Source of the DNA: Natrialba chahannaoensis JCM 10990
GTDB lineage: Archaea; Halobacteriota; Halobacteria; Halobacteriales; Natrialbaceae
Direction of reading: 5' to 3'
DNA length: 44,654 nt
NCBI RefSeq assembly: GCF_000337135.1
Contig: NZ_AOIN01000098.1
Coordinates: forward strand, 32,588-77,241
The position numbers and the translations under genes are program-made. This document shows positions 16,230-24,897 of this stretch, piece after piece. The notes under the pieces are model-generated. The model had not been told where the DNA came from, did no database searches, and saw only the letters and a list, made by a program, of their open reading frames with translations. Every line of letters begins with the position of its first letter. Position 1 is the stretch's first letter.

Positions 16230-17599
16230 ACAGCCACCTCGGCGGGGTCGGTGTCCGTGCCGGCGACGGCAGCGACAGCCTCGTGGAAAATCGCCGCGAT
16301 GTCGTCGACCTGCCCCTCTGAGACGACGAGCGGCGGGAGGAACCGTGCGGTCGCACTGTCGCGGCCTCCGAGTTCGATAATCAGTCCGCGGTCGAAACAC
16401 GCGGCCTGAACCGCCTCCGCGAACTCGCCGTCTGGTGCGTGTGGTCCTGCGCCCTGCCAGTCCGCGGCCGAGTTAACGAACTCGACACCCTGCATCAGTC
16501 CGCGACCGCGGACTTCACCGACTGCGTCGAACTGTTCGGCAGTCGTCTCCAAGTGGTCACGGAGCCGGGAACCGACCTCGGTCGCGTGGTCGTCCAAGTC
16601 GTGTTCGAGTATGTAGTCGATAGTCACCTCGCCAGCAACCATGGCCAGTTGATTTCCGCGGAAAGTGCCCGCGTGTGTCCCCGGTTCCCACACGTCGAGG
16701 TTCTCGTCGTATACGACGGCTGCGAGCGGCAACCCACCGCCAATCGCTTTCGAGAGAGTGAGAACATCCGGAACGATGTCCGCGTGCTCGAAAGCATACA
16801 GTTCGCCGGTACGGCCGAGTCCTGCCTGAATCTCGTCGAGAATCAGTGGGATATCGTGCTTGCGAGTTATCCGGCGTATCTCTTGGAGCCATCCGTCAGG
16901 TGCTGGAATCGTACCGCCTTCGCCCTGGACGGGTTCGAGTATCATCCCAGCAGGGTCGGTGACGCCGCTCTCGCCGTCGGTGAGCAGATTCTCGACGTAG
17001 TCGCTTGCAATTCGATGACCCTCGGTCCCGCCGACCCCGAAGGGACATCGATAGTCGTAGGGAAACGGGAGGTGGTGGACATCGCTCATCAGCCCTGGGA
17101 TTGACTCCTTGGCGTCGGTGTCACCCATCAACGAGAGTGCACCGTTTGTCATTCCGTGGTATCCGCCCTGGAACGCGAGGACACTCCGGTTTCCCGTGGC
17201 AGTCTTGACGAGTTTGAGCGCGGCTTCGACAGCGTCCGTCCCCGCGGGACTGCAGAACTGGATCTTGGCCTGATCACTGAATTCGTCGGGGAGACTCTCG
17301 AACAGCGAATCCACGAATCGCTCCTTCGCGGGCGTCGAGATATCAAGCGTGTGGAGTGGGCGATCGGCGTCAAGAGCGTCTTCTATTGCCGCGATCACCT
17401 GTGGGTGGTTGTGGCCGAGTGCGAGCGTGCCAGCACCCGCAAGGCAGTCGTAATACTCGTTCCCACTCATGTCGGTCACAGTGACTCCCTTCGCCTCACG
17501 GATGGCAAGAGGGAGGTATCGCGGATACGTCCGGGCATTGGATTCCCGCTCAGCCTGCTGTGTGAGAATCGTTTGATTCTCTTGATCTAGATATCTCAT
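16226..17599 (-). CDS. dat: Diaminobutyrate-2-oxoglutarate aminotransferase
   Basis: The 457-residue protein is a class III PLP aminotransferase: AGAGTLALGHNHP at about 54-66, FCSPAGTDAVEAALKL at 115-130, GGYHGMTNGALS, D255 in LILDEIQAGLGRTG, and Schiff-base K284 in TLSKAIGGGLPLA. It would make L-2,4-diaminobutyrate from aspartate semialdehyde and glutamate. EctB-type ectoine enzymes are related, but no ectoine genes are near and the decarboxylase follows directly. ATG 17599 has GAGG about 7 nt upstream. It is the first gene of the operon, with a leader of about 69 nt. Confidence 0.92.
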   Translation of the reverse strand: MRYLDQENQTILTQQAERESNARTYPRYLPLAIREAKGVTVTDMSGNEYYDCLAGAGTLALGHNHPQVIAAIEDALDADRPLHTLDISTPAKERFVDSLFESLPDEFSDQAKIQFCSPAGTDAVEAALKLVKTATGNRSVLAFQGGYHGMTNGALSLMGDTDAKESIPGLMSDVHHLPFPYDYRCPFGVGGTEGHRIASDYVENLLTDGESGVTDPAGMILEPVQGEGGTIPAPDGWLQEIRRITRKHDIPLILDEIQAGLGRTGELYAFEHADIVPDVLTLSKAIGGGLPLAAVVYDENLDVWEPGTHAGTFRGNQLAMVAGEVTIDYILEHDLDDHATEVGSRLRDHLETTAEQFDAVGEVRGRGLMQGVEFVNSAADWQGAGPHAPDGEFAEAVQAACFDRGLIIELGGRDSATARFLPPLVVSEGQVDDIAAIFHEAVAAVAGTDTDPAEVAV

Positions 17600-17672
17600 A
17601 GGGCGTCCTCTGTGGCGATCGAAATTGTCTCACGTACGGTTCGTCTTCGGCCGGTTACAGATCGCATATTGA

Positions 17673-17688
17673 TTTAGGCCAGCCTAAA
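17673..17688. promoter_or_regulatory. DtxR/Idr-type operator 1
   Basis: TTTAGGC-CA-GCCTAAA is a perfect 7+7 palindrome. It matches the TTAGG..CCTAA core of DtxR-family iron-repressor sites (Idr/SirR proteins in haloarchaea). It sits between the TATA box and the predicted transcription start of the siderophore operon, where a bound repressor would block polymerase. Confidence 0.8.
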
Positions 17689-17690
17689 AG

Positions 17691-17698
17691 AAATAAAT
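17691..17698 (-). promoter_or_regulatory. TATA box of the siderophore operon
   Basis: On the minus strand ATTTATTT lies between the two palindromes. Transcription would start near 17668, about 69 nt before the dat ATG. Confidence 0.65.
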
Positions 17699-17707
17699 CT
17701 TCTGGAT

Positions 17708-17723
17708 TTTAGGCTGCCCTAAA
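17708..17723. promoter_or_regulatory. DtxR/Idr-type operator 2
   Basis: TTTAGGC-TG-CCCTAAA is a near-perfect copy of operator 1 with one mismatch between half-sites. Its centre is 35 bp from that of operator 1, on the other side of the TATA box where TFB would bind. Confidence 0.75.
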
Positions 17724-17870
17724 GAATAGGAAGGGGATCACCCTCTACTTATACAATATCTATAGAATTTTATTTCGAATACTATTATATCATTCTGGAA
17801 TGTGTTTATTTTCACCTCGAAAGCCATTCGAATGCCGCACTAAGAATCCGTTTCTCACATTTTATCTCCC
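17724..17870. other. AT-rich intergenic segment
   Basis: The segment is unusually AT-rich between the siderophore promoter and the decayed transposase. No gene or repeat is seen. It may contain the former terminal repeat of the IS1595-type element. Confidence 0.4.
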
Positions 17871-18175
17871 TCACAGCAGAGCTTTGATAGCCTGTTTAAG
17901 CGGTTCTTTGCCTGGTTTCCGCAGTAATTCTCGTCAAAGCTATAGTAACAACTGAAACTGTTTACACACCAATCGCATAGCCTTCATGCGATTGGGTGTG
18001 CACTGACTTTCAGTGGCTACTATAGAAGGCCTGGAGATACTGTGTAAGTTTATCCTTTGAGGTGTCTCAAGATGTCGAGAACCACGGTCGCAGCAGCGAT
18101 CAGTGGCTCTCGCAGGTATTGACGTAGACATCTTCAGCCGCGTATTCGCCGTCGCCGTGGACGAGTATTCGCCGT
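17871..18175 (-). pseudogene. Decayed IS1595-family transposase, C-terminal end, MITE-split
   Basis: Reading the minus strand from about 18175 gives LVHGDGEYAAEDVYVNTCESH, stop, SLLRPWFSTS, stop, DTSKDKLTQYLQAF. An insertion follows, then after it a stop codon, L, a stop codon, and RELLRKPGKEPLKQAIKALL ending at the TGA 17873-17871. This is the conserved C-terminus of haloarchaeal IS1595-type transposases (HGDGEY, VNTCESH, SKDKLT, AFQLRR). At least four in-frame stops are present; two replace Arg (CGA to TGA) and one Gln (CAG to TAG), all C-to-T changes. Upstream of about 18175 the frame can no longer be followed, so the N-terminal two thirds are lost or unrecognisable. Confidence 0.72.
17943..18022. 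mobile_element. 80-bp MITE with TA target duplication
   Basis: The ends TAGTAACAACTGAAA and TTTCAGTGGCTACTA are inverted repeats matching at 13 of 15 positions. Inside, ACACCAATCGCAT and ATGCGATTGGGTGT form a second inverted repeat, so the whole folds as one hairpin. TA occurs on both sides (17941-17942 and 18023-18024). Removing the element and one TA restores the transposase reading frame exactly (AF, TAG for Gln, L, TGA for Arg, RE), which fixes the boundaries. A TA duplication points to an IS630/Tc1-mariner-type transposase as mobiliser. Confidence 0.75.
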
Positions 18176-18422
18176 CGAATGCCTACAGAAGGCCGTCCGA
18201 AAAATCTGGACCTACACTGTCTGCTCGGCGTCTCGAGTACCTGTGCTGATCTCGGGGGAGGGCCGACCGACGTAGCGGTACCGCCGTCACTGGACGAACA
18301 CCAGCCGTAGCGATCAGAAATCGCCACTCACACTGCACTGCCATCACGATGGCAGGAATCAAGATCGCGGGGTTTCGTCTGCAACCCGCACACTCATACG
18401 CCCACTCGATGGGTCAGCAGGT
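18176..18422. other. Intergenic, probably eroded IS sequence
   Basis: No gene is supported. GTATTCGCCGTCG occurs twice around 18141-18177 as a short direct repeat. The part nearest the HTH-GNAT gene would hold its promoter, but no clear TATA box is seen. Confidence 0.35.
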
Positions 18423-19292
18423 ATGCACGAGAACACGACTCCGTCGTTCGACGGCGAGTCCGACGACGACCACCAGCGTGCGGTCTACGAGTTCGTCGAG
18501 CGACACGGAACGGCAACACGTGCGGAGGTGCTGCAATCGGTTCGAGTCAACGCGGGACCGACCCACTCGAAGCCAGCGCGGTCCGGCCGATACACGCAGG
18601 AGACAACGCTATCGCCGACCCAGCTGGAGGCGTGTCTCGACTCCCTGGTAGCCGAGGGATGGCTTACAGAACGTGAGGGCACCCTCCACGTCTCACTCCC
18701 CGGAGCGCCGACAGAACGCGAGACCGACGCGGGACGACTTCGAATCCGGCGCGCGCAGGAACGCGACCGCACAGCCCTTCTCGAGACGATGCGCGCCGTC
18801 GCGGCCGACGGCAGTTACGTCGTCGCTGCCGACCTCGCGACGCGACTCGAACGCGCTCCAGCACTGGTTCGCGTCAACGGCACCGAAGACGGCGCAGCGT
18901 CCCGGGTCTGCTTCGTCGCCGTGCTCGACGATGACGACGACGCAGACACCACCAGCGGTGAAGCCGACGGCCACGACGATCGATCACTCGTCGGCTGGCT
19001 CCACCTCGACACCCCCGCACTCGAGTCCCGCTCGCACACAGCCGAGGTGACCGTTGGCGTCGACCCCGACAACCGTCGGCAGGGCATCGGTCAGGCGTTA
19101 CTCGAGTACGGACTCGAGTGGGCAGGGGAGGCGGGTTACCGAAAGCTGGTACAGGGGGTGCCGGCGACGAATGAGGAGGCGGTTGCGTTCCTCTCGGAGT
19201 GGGATCGGGAGGGAGAGCGAGTGGAGCACTACCAGATCGACGGTGAGTACGTCGACGAGGTATTATTCGCGGCGTGGCCTACAGTTTCTTGA
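18423..19292 (+). CDS. HTH-GNAT acetyltransferase
   Basis: The 289-residue product joins two parts. Residues 15-85 resemble a winged helix (HQRAVYEFVERHGTATRAEV with LEACLDSLVAEGWLTEREGTLHV). Residues 100-285 form a GNAT domain, with RLRIRRAQERDRTALLETMR at its start. The acetyl-CoA loop is VTVGVDPDNRRQGIGQALLEYGLEWA (R-R-Q-G-I-G), followed by ATNEEAVAFLSEW and a final strand DEVLFAAW. Haloarchaea have a known group of such proteins with unknown substrates. The acceptor cannot be told from sequence. An acidic loop (DDDDDADTTSGEADGHDD) interrupts the fold near 178-195, typical of halophile insertions. The next gene begins 23 bp downstream, so the two are likely cotranscribed. Confidence 0.8.
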   Translation: MHENTTPSFDGESDDDHQRAVYEFVERHGTATRAEVLQSVRVNAGPTHSKPARSGRYTQETTLSPTQLEACLDSLVAEGWLTEREGTLHVSLPGAPTERETDAGRLRIRRAQERDRTALLETMRAVAADGSYVVAADLATRLERAPALVRVNGTEDGAASRVCFVAVLDDDDDADTTSGEADGHDDRSLVGWLHLDTPALESRSHTAEVTVGVDPDNRRQGIGQALLEYGLEWAGEAGYRKLVQGVPATNEEAVAFLSEWDREGERVEHYQIDGEYVDEVLFAAWPTVS

Positions 19293-19315
19293 GGGTTGCT
19301 GACAGACACCGAAGT

Positions 19316-19702
19316 ATGGAGAAGATCGAACTGGGCGTTCCGAAACCGTTGCTGGAACGATTACCGGCCGACGATGACGTTGCTGCGGCCGATATGCAGC
19401 GAGCCGTCGGCGGCTGGGAAGCACAGGTGAACGAGATTATCGACTCGGCCGAAGACGACCGGGAGGCGGCCGCCCAGATTCTCGACGTGATCGACCGGTT
19501 CGAAGCGCGCTGCGAGACCTACGACGATTTAGTGCCGGAGCTTCGAGCCTGGGGGCAGTCACCAATCTACGCGATTGTCTGGCGCACGTTGTACGCGGAT
19601 GTCGTCGCCCAGTTGTACGAACACGACGACCTCACGGACCACATCGATCGGGAGCGAAACGCACGACTCGTTGACGACGGCATTCGGTTGCAAGATATGT
19701 AA
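19316..19702 (+). CDS. Conserved helical haloarchaeal protein, unknown function
   Basis: The 128-residue product is acidic and mostly alpha-helical, without membrane segments or cysteine motifs. Recognisable stretches include AQILDVIDRFEARCETYDDL, VPELRAWGQSPIYAIVWRTLYADVVAQLYEH and a final helix. I do not recognise a named family. It follows the HTH-GNAT gene by 23 bp on the same strand. ATG 19316 is chosen, and a longer frame to 19274 would overlap the upstream stop without similarity support. Confidence 0.7.
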   Translation: MEKIELGVPKPLLERLPADDDVAAADMQRAVGGWEAQVNEIIDSAEDDREAAAQILDVIDRFEARCETYDDLVPELRAWGQSPIYAIVWRTLYADVVAQLYEHDDLTDHIDRERNARLVDDGIRLQDM

Positions 19703-19778
19703 ACATGGTTAGATACGGTATGAGTTAAAAGCTATTTTACATATTCCCATAATGTATTTTGACGGAAAACCCTGGATA

Positions 19779-19835
19779 GAGTTTCAAACGGGAAAGAAGT
19801 CAATGGCTTGTGACATGGCCACAACGTTGAAACTC
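19779..19835. promoter_or_regulatory. Nested inverted repeat upstream of the binding-protein gene
   Basis: GAGTTTCAA (19779-19787) pairs with TTGAAACTC (19827-19835), and inside them TTGTG pairs with CACAA around ACATGGC. The structure lies 68-124 bp upstream of the ATG at 19903. It could be an operator or a leader structure. No T-run follows, so it is not an obvious terminator of the upstream gene. Confidence 0.45.
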
Positions 19836-19902
19836 TGAAAGTAGGACATATAGTTATGGATGGCATGAGAGGGAAGAACACGAGTGTCCCCAGGGGATGG
19901 CG

Positions 19903-21171
19903 ATGAACAAACAGCGGGGGATTGGACGCCGAAAGATACTGTCGACGGTGGCTAGTGGCACTGTCGCTGCAACTGCCGGCTGTCTGACTGATGCAATCAT
20001 TGGAGACAACAGCGACGACACTCGACCAGCACTATCAGATCGAACGCTTCGCTACGGTGGCGTCCTGCCGTTTTCGGGTGGCCTCGGAGCAGTTGGGGAG
20101 GCACTCGAGAACGCGACGACGTTGCCGATCGCCGAACTCGAGGAGTCGGATCTCGACGTGTCAGTCGAGTACGAGGGTGTCGACTCGGAAACGACACCGA
20201 CAGCGGCGGTCAACGCGGTGGCGGACCTGATTGACGATGGCTATCCGGCGGTCGTGGGTGCGGCGGCGTCAGGCGTGACGCTGCAGATGACCCAGCAAGC
20301 GACGATCCCAGCCGAGGTCGTCACGTGTTCGCCTGCGAGCACCTCACCGACGGTTGGTATTCTCAACGACCGTGGGTTCTCGTTTCGGACTGCACCGGAC
20401 GACTCGATGCAGGCAGTCGTTGCAGCGCAACTCGCCGTCTCGGAGCACGACGCAGAAACTGCGGCGACGCTGTACACGGCTGGCGACTACGGACGGCAGC
20501 TCTCGGGTGCGTTTTCGGCGTCGTTCGACGGTGAGGTTCAGCGTCAGGTGTCGTTTGCAGGGGACAGTAACTCCTTTGCCGAGCCGATCGCAGAGGCGCT
20601 CTCGGACGAGCCGGATATCCTGTTCCTCGTCGGGTACATGGAGAACGGCGTAGACCTGTTGACGGACTACTACAACGGCCCTGCCGGCGACGAAGTCGTA
20701 TTCGTCAGCGACGGCCTGCAGGACGACTCGATTCCCCAGGGCGTCGATGCCACGATCTCGGATGTCTACGGTACTGCACCAGTCTCTTCTGGACCTGGAC
20801 AGGACGCGTTCGATCAGATGTATCACAACGAGTACGGAACCGATCCGGCGGTGTTCACGGCGAATTCCTACGATGCGGCCGCGACGATCCTGCTCGCGAA
20901 CGCCGCCGCTGGCGAGAACGACGGCCTGGCGATTCGATCACAGATGATCGAGGTGACGACCGGCGACGGCACCGAGGTCCTCCCCGGTGAACTCACCGAC
21001 GGCCTCGAACTCGCCGCGGCTGGTGAACCGGTTCGGTACCGTGGAGCCTCCGGCGAGGTCGAGTTCGACGAGAGCGGCGACGGCGGGTCGATCACCTACG
21101 AGTACTTCAGGTTCACTGACGACAGCGTCCAGTCATTGTCAGAGCACGAGCCTGAGGGGGTGGCACAATGA
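19903..21171 (+). CDS. Tat lipoprotein, BasB-like amino-acid-type binding protein
   Basis: The 422-residue product has a twin-arginine signal (R9-R10, GRRKILS) and a lipobox ending ATAGC with C27, so it should be lipid-anchored on the outer face. The rest is a type-I periplasmic binding fold of the branched-chain amino acid class: [19 protein letters not shown] at the start of the fold, [13 protein letters not shown], then [30 protein letters not shown] and [16 protein letters not shown]. No permease or ATPase genes follow. Instead its stop overlaps the start of a chemotaxis transducer, as in the BasB-BasT and CosB-CosT pairs of Halobacterium. It therefore probably hands a ligand to the transducer. 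An alternative ATG lies two codons earlier. Confidence 0.86.
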   Translation: MNKQRGIGRRKILSTVASGTVAATAGCLTDAIIGDNSDDTRPALSDRTLRYGGVLPFSGGLGAVGEALENATTLPIAELEESDLDVSVEYEGVDSETTPTAAVNAVADLIDDGYPAVVGAAASGVTLQMTQQATIPAEVVTCSPASTSPTVGILNDRGFSFRTAPDDSMQAVVAAQLAVSEHDAETAATLYTAGDYGRQLSGAFSASFDGEVQRQVSFAGDSNSFAEPIAEALSDEPDILFLVGYMENGVDLLTDYYNGPAGDEVVFVSDGLQDDSIPQGVDATISDVYGTAPVSSGPGQDAFDQMYHNEYGTDPAVFTANSYDAAATILLANAAAGENDGLAIRSQMIEVTTGDGTEVLPGELTDGLELAAAGEPVRYRGASGEVEFDESGDGGSITYEYFRFTDDSVQSLSEHEPEGVAQ

Positions 21172-23687
21172 CGGCCGACGTGTCGGGCGACGACACGCCA
21201 ACGAGCGACAGCACAGCGGACGAGAACGGATCGGCCAACGCCAACGGGCCACGTTCAATATCCGAAGACAGCGGCGTCAGACGACGGATTCGATCAGCGG
21301 TTCCCACAATGATTCGAGGGAGCTACCGTGCGAAGTTCGTCATCTCGATCCTCCTCATCCTCGTCATTATCTCCGCCGTCGGGGCGACCGGCTACGTCAA
21401 CGCCGAGCGGACGGTCGAATCCGACGCCGAGCAGCAACTCACCGCGACAGTCGACATGCACGCAGACTCGATCAACGAGTGGACGATCGCGATGGAATCA
21501 CACACGCGGTCGCTCTCTTCAGCGTCGGAGCTCGTGGGCAGTAACGCAGAGAGCGCCGAGGCGTACGTCGTTGAAGAGCAGGCAAAACTCCCGGTCGACG
21601 TTCGGGCAATCCATATCGTCGATACGAACGACGATGCGGTGTTGACCAGCACCAACGGCGAACTGCGCGGCGAATCACTCACCGCCGTCGACGAGCCGTG
21701 GACGGAGATCGAACCCGGCGTCGACCTGACGGCTGCGAACGACGTCTGGTACTCGCCGACAGCCTACGAGTCTACGTCGCTCGACGATCAGGTGATCGCG
21801 TTTGCCAGCCCGATCGAGGGTGACGAAGCGCGAATCACCGTCGTCGTCGGCACGATCGACTACCGCGTAGATGGGCTCCGACAGCTCCACGAGGACCAGG
21901 AGACGATGATCCTCAACACCGACGGCGACACCGTGCTCGCAAGCGACGAACTCGCCGGCGATCCAAACGAGGAAATCGTCGAATCGCTCGGTCTCGTCCG
22001 CGAAGGAACGGCCTTCGAACGCGACGACGACGCCGGCCTCGTCATCGGCTACGGGGCAACCGCCGACAACGACTGGGTCGCGGTTACCACCGTCCCAGCA
22101 GCACAGGCGTTCGCCGCGAGCAATGCAGTCGGCTGGACCCTGCTCTCCGTGATTGGCACCGGACTTCTGTCCCTGCTGGCCGGCGGCTTCTTCCTTGCCC
22201 GCCAGACCGTCACACCGCTTGAAGATCTCCGCAACCGCGCCGAACGCATGGAAGCCGGCGACCTCGATGTCGACCTCTCGACGAGCCGCATCGACGAGGT
22301 CGGCCAGCTCTACCAGTCGTTCGACGAAATGAGCGCCGCACTCGAGACGCGGATCACCGAAGCCCGCGACGCACAAGCAGACGCAGAAGCCGCACAGGAA
22401 GCGGCTGAGGAGGCGAAAGCCGATGCCGAAGCGGCACAAGAGGAGGCTGAAGCCGAGCGTGAACGGATGGCCGAGATAACCGAGGAACTCCAGTGGACAG
22501 CAGACCAGTACAGCCAGACGATGCGCGCCGCCGCAGACGGGGACCTCACCGTCCGCGCCGACGTCGACACCGACAACGAACAGATGCAGGAGATCGGTGC
22601 CGAGTTCAACGCGATGCTCGAGGAACTCGAGTCGACCGTCGACGATGTCAAGCAGTTCGCGACGGATGTCGCCGCGGCGAGCGAGCAGGTCAGCGCTTCG
22701 AGTACCGAAGTCCAGCGCGCGAGTGAGCAGGTTGCTGACTCCGTCCAGGAGATTTCGGACGCCTCGGCGCGACAGAGCAACCAGTTGCAGACGGTTGATG
22801 CCGAGATGTCCGATCTCTCTGCGACGACCGAGGAGATCGCGTCTACGGCGACGGAGGTCGCGACGGTTGCCGAGCGCACCGTCGAGTCCAGTCGCGAGGG
22901 CCGCGAGGCCGCGACTGCCGCAATCGAGGAGATGAACGAGGTCGAAACGAAGGCGGATCACGCCGTCGAGACGATCCGGTCGCTCGAGAACGAGGTCGAA
23001 GAGATCACCGAACTCGTCGACGCCATTTCGGACGTTGCAGATCAGACGAACCTGCTCGCGCTGAACGCAAGTATTGAGGCGACGCGAGCGGGTGAGGGTG
23101 GCGAGGCGGGTGGCTTCGATATGGTGGCCCAGGAGATCAAGGCGCTCTCTGCGGACGCAAAGGAAGCAGCCGCCGAGATCGACGACCGGATCGAAGAGAT
23201 CCGCGGAAAAACCGACGAATCGGTCAGCGTCGTCGAGGAGACGAGCGACCGGGTCGAAGAGGGTACCGAAGCGGTACAGCCGGCGGTCGAGTCACTCACC
23301 GAAATCGCCACGTTCGCCGAGGACACCAACGATGGCGTCAAGGAAATTTCCGCGGCGACGGACGCTCAGGCGTCCTCGACCGAGGAGGTCGTCACTGCCG
23401 TCGACGAGGTTGCGACCAGCAGCGAGGAGTCGGCCGCAGAGGCCAGCAACGTCTCGGCTGCAGCAGAGGAACAGACAGCGTCGCTCACCGAGGTTACCGA
23501 CAGCGTCGACTCGCTTGCAGACCAGGCCGCTGCGCTGTCGCAGACGCTTGATCGGTTCGAGACGGCTGTCGATCGCACCAAACGAGCGCAGATTGCTGAG
23601 CAGAACCGGACCAATGGCGAGCCAAGCGAGCCGGAAACGAGAGACGACGACACTGATTGGGCACCCAGTTCGTCAACACACCGCTAA
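21168..23687 (+). CDS. Methyl-accepting chemotaxis transducer, BasT-like
   Basis: The 839-residue product has a cytoplasmic N-terminal tail, TM1 at about 57-75, an extracellular Cache-like domain (about 80-318), and TM2 at about 322-344. Next come HAMP (345-400), a coiled coil rich in Ala/Glu (400-455) and a second HAMP-like segment near 475-520. The signalling hairpin carries [20 protein letters not shown] followed by [20 protein letters not shown]. It should signal to CheA/CheW, which are not in the window. Overlap ATGA with the binding-protein gene and a strong GGGGGTG ribosome-binding site before it indicate coupled translation. The C-terminal tail after the hairpin is acidic and about 50 residues long. 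Confidence 0.93.
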   Translation: MTADVSGDDTPTSDSTADENGSANANGPRSISEDSGVRRRIRSAVPTMIRGSYRAKFVISILLILVIISAVGATGYVNAERTVESDAEQQLTATVDMHADSINEWTIAMESHTRSLSSASELVGSNAESAEAYVVEEQAKLPVDVRAIHIVDTNDDAVLTSTNGELRGESLTAVDEPWTEIEPGVDLTAANDVWYSPTAYESTSLDDQVIAFASPIEGDEARITVVVGTIDYRVDGLRQLHEDQETMILNTDGDTVLASDELAGDPNEEIVESLGLVREGTAFERDDDAGLVIGYGATADNDWVAVTTVPAAQAFAASNAVGWTLLSVIGTGLLSLLAGGFFLARQTVTPLEDLRNRAERMEAGDLDVDLSTSRIDEVGQLYQSFDEMSAALETRITEARDAQADAEAAQEAAEEAKADAEAAQEEAEAERERMAEITEELQWTADQYSQTMRAAADGDLTVRADVDTDNEQMQEIGAEFNAMLEELESTVDDVKQFATDVAAASEQVSASSTEVQRASEQVADSVQEISDASARQSNQLQTVDAEMSDLSATTEEIASTATEVATVAERTVESSREGREAATAAIEEMNEVETKADHAVETIRSLENEVEEITELVDAISDVADQTNLLALNASIEATRAGEGGEAGGFDMVAQEIKALSADAKEAAAEIDDRIEEIRGKTDESVSVVEETSDRVEEGTEAVQPAVESLTEIATFAEDTNDGVKEISAATDAQASSTEEVVTAVDEVATSSEESAAEASNVSAAAEEQTASLTEVTDSVDSLADQAAALSQTLDRFETAVDRTKRAQIAEQNRTNGEPSEPETRDDDTDWAPSSSTHR

Positions 23688-24148
23688 TCACTCCCAACCC
23701 CATCCCTATCCGTTTACGTCTCGGGTGCAGACTTGCCAGGTACCTGTTGTTGGTCTGCTCTTGCTCTCGACGCTCTTCACCTCTGAGAGTCGGCGATACA
23801 GATACTACGATTTTCGACGCGGGTTGTCTGTCGTGATCGTCTACACATGTACCGGTTTCCGCAGTACTCGTGGACGATGTGGGGCGGTTCCTCGGGTGAG
23901 CGTGACCCGCTGTTCACCGCCGAGTTTGTTCTGCAGCGGTGTCCCGGTATCGGGCCGGTGGCGAAAGTTGATGTACGGATAATCACCCAGCAGGACATCG
24001 CGGAGATCAAGCTTCGTGTAGCACAACAACATGGTCGTTTCACAGCGGGCTCGGTGAGTTAGCCGCTCACTACGCGTGCACACCCAACAGGTGAATCTAT
24101 AATCGATTGGTGGTCAAAAGGGCAAATCAATGCCGCACCAACGTGCGG
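23688..24148. other. Gene-poor stretch with uncertain fragments
   Basis: Two opposed frames are open here. The plus frame 23847-24062 would encode 71 residues without motifs. The minus frame over 23841-24083 includes DLRDVLLGDYPYINFRHRPDTG, which looks protein-like but has no recognisable family or convincing start. Both could be remains of one eroded gene. The sequence is less GC-rich than the flanking transducer. Confidence 0.35.
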
Positions 24149-24343
24149 CTACTCGACCGAGGCTGCCCGTTTCAATACTATCGGCGTGATTATGAGGGCG
24201 GCAACAGCAACAGCATATATTCCTAGCTGAAGCGTTTCATCTTCGACGAGGAACAGTCCTATCCCTGCGATGATGGCAGCATCAAAAGCGGCTATTCCCC
24301 AGCGAAAGAACGGGTTTTGAAACAGCGATGGTGCTTGTGACAT
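24149..24343 (-). CDS. Small two-helix membrane protein
   Basis: The 64-residue product starts MSQAPSLFQNPFFRWG and has two hydrophobic helices, about residues 14-32 (IAAFDAAIIAGIGLFLV) and 40-58 (LGIYAVAVAALIITPIVL), joined by the acidic turn EDETLQ. Function is unknown. It is transcribed away from the next gene, with 73 AT-rich bases between them that must hold both promoters. A start at 24376 would place it inside that promoter region, so ATG 24343 is preferred. Confidence 0.65.
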   Translation of the reverse strand: MSQAPSLFQNPFFRWGIAAFDAAIIAGIGLFLVEDETLQLGIYAVAVAALIITPIVLKRAASVE

Positions 24344-24416
24344 AGGTCTCGTTAATTTTCTTAGTCTAATATACAATTCGATGTGATTATCTGGAGTTTG
24401 GTATTAGCAACATAGC

Positions 24417-24845
24417 ATGAGCGAACGACTATCATCCGACGAGGAGGGTGAGCAATTGAGATCTCGTCTCGGTCTCGACACTCTTGGACAAGTGTTTGGT
24501 GCGATAGCTGCTGTAGGGATGGGGTTCCTTCTACTCTGTTTTTTCGCACTCTTCGCAGTCGTAGCGCAGTCGTCAGACACGGTGGAGCTACCGCTATCTC
24601 ACCCCATTGTAATTGTAGGAATCTGCTCGTGGGCTTGCGTTGTTGTCTCGCTGTTCAGTTACGTCATCTGGGCAACCCAGCGGCTCCGAAACCAACCGCG
24701 AGATTCCGACCAACCGGTTCGTTGGAGCACCAGCGATCCAGATCCATATGGGGAGCAAGAACGCCGAATCCTTGCAACACTGGGGTTCGGGTTAATCGTT
24801 CTGTTGATGCCTGTAGCCATGGTTACCGGCTCTGGTGGTTCTTAA
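24417..24845 (+). CDS. Small three-helix membrane protein
   Basis: The 142-residue product has an acidic N-terminal tail, two adjacent membrane helices (about 25-50, AAVGMGFLLLCFFALFAVVA, and 62-85, PIVIVGICSWACVVVSLFSY), an acidic/proline-rich loop and a third helix near the C-terminus (about 118-136, TLGFGLIVLLMPVAMV). I do not recognise the family. It is moderately lower in GC than the core genes here. The divergent neighbour also encodes a tiny membrane protein. Confidence 0.65.
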   Translation: MSERLSSDEEGEQLRSRLGLDTLGQVFGAIAAVGMGFLLLCFFALFAVVAQSSDTVELPLSHPIVIVGICSWACVVVSLFSYVIWATQRLRNQPRDSDQPVRWSTSDPDPYGEQERRILATLGFGLIVLLMPVAMVTGSGGS

Positions 24846-24897
24846 ATACATCTTCTGTACCATCCAAGATGCGAAACGTCTGTACCGAGAAAGAGTA

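Noticed and set aside
16226-17599. Ectoine biosynthesis (EctB) for the aminotransferase
   Set aside because: The enzymes are related, but the neighbours are a decarboxylase and siderophore synthetases, with no ectA or ectC.
17937-18028. AAG as a 3-bp target duplication of the MITE
   Set aside because: AAG flanks both sides, but removing the element with AAG does not restore the transposase frame, whereas removal with TA does.
21675-22961. 428-codon minus-strand frame opposite the transducer
   Set aside because: It is a shadow produced by the GC-rich coding strand; no promoter or motif is seen.
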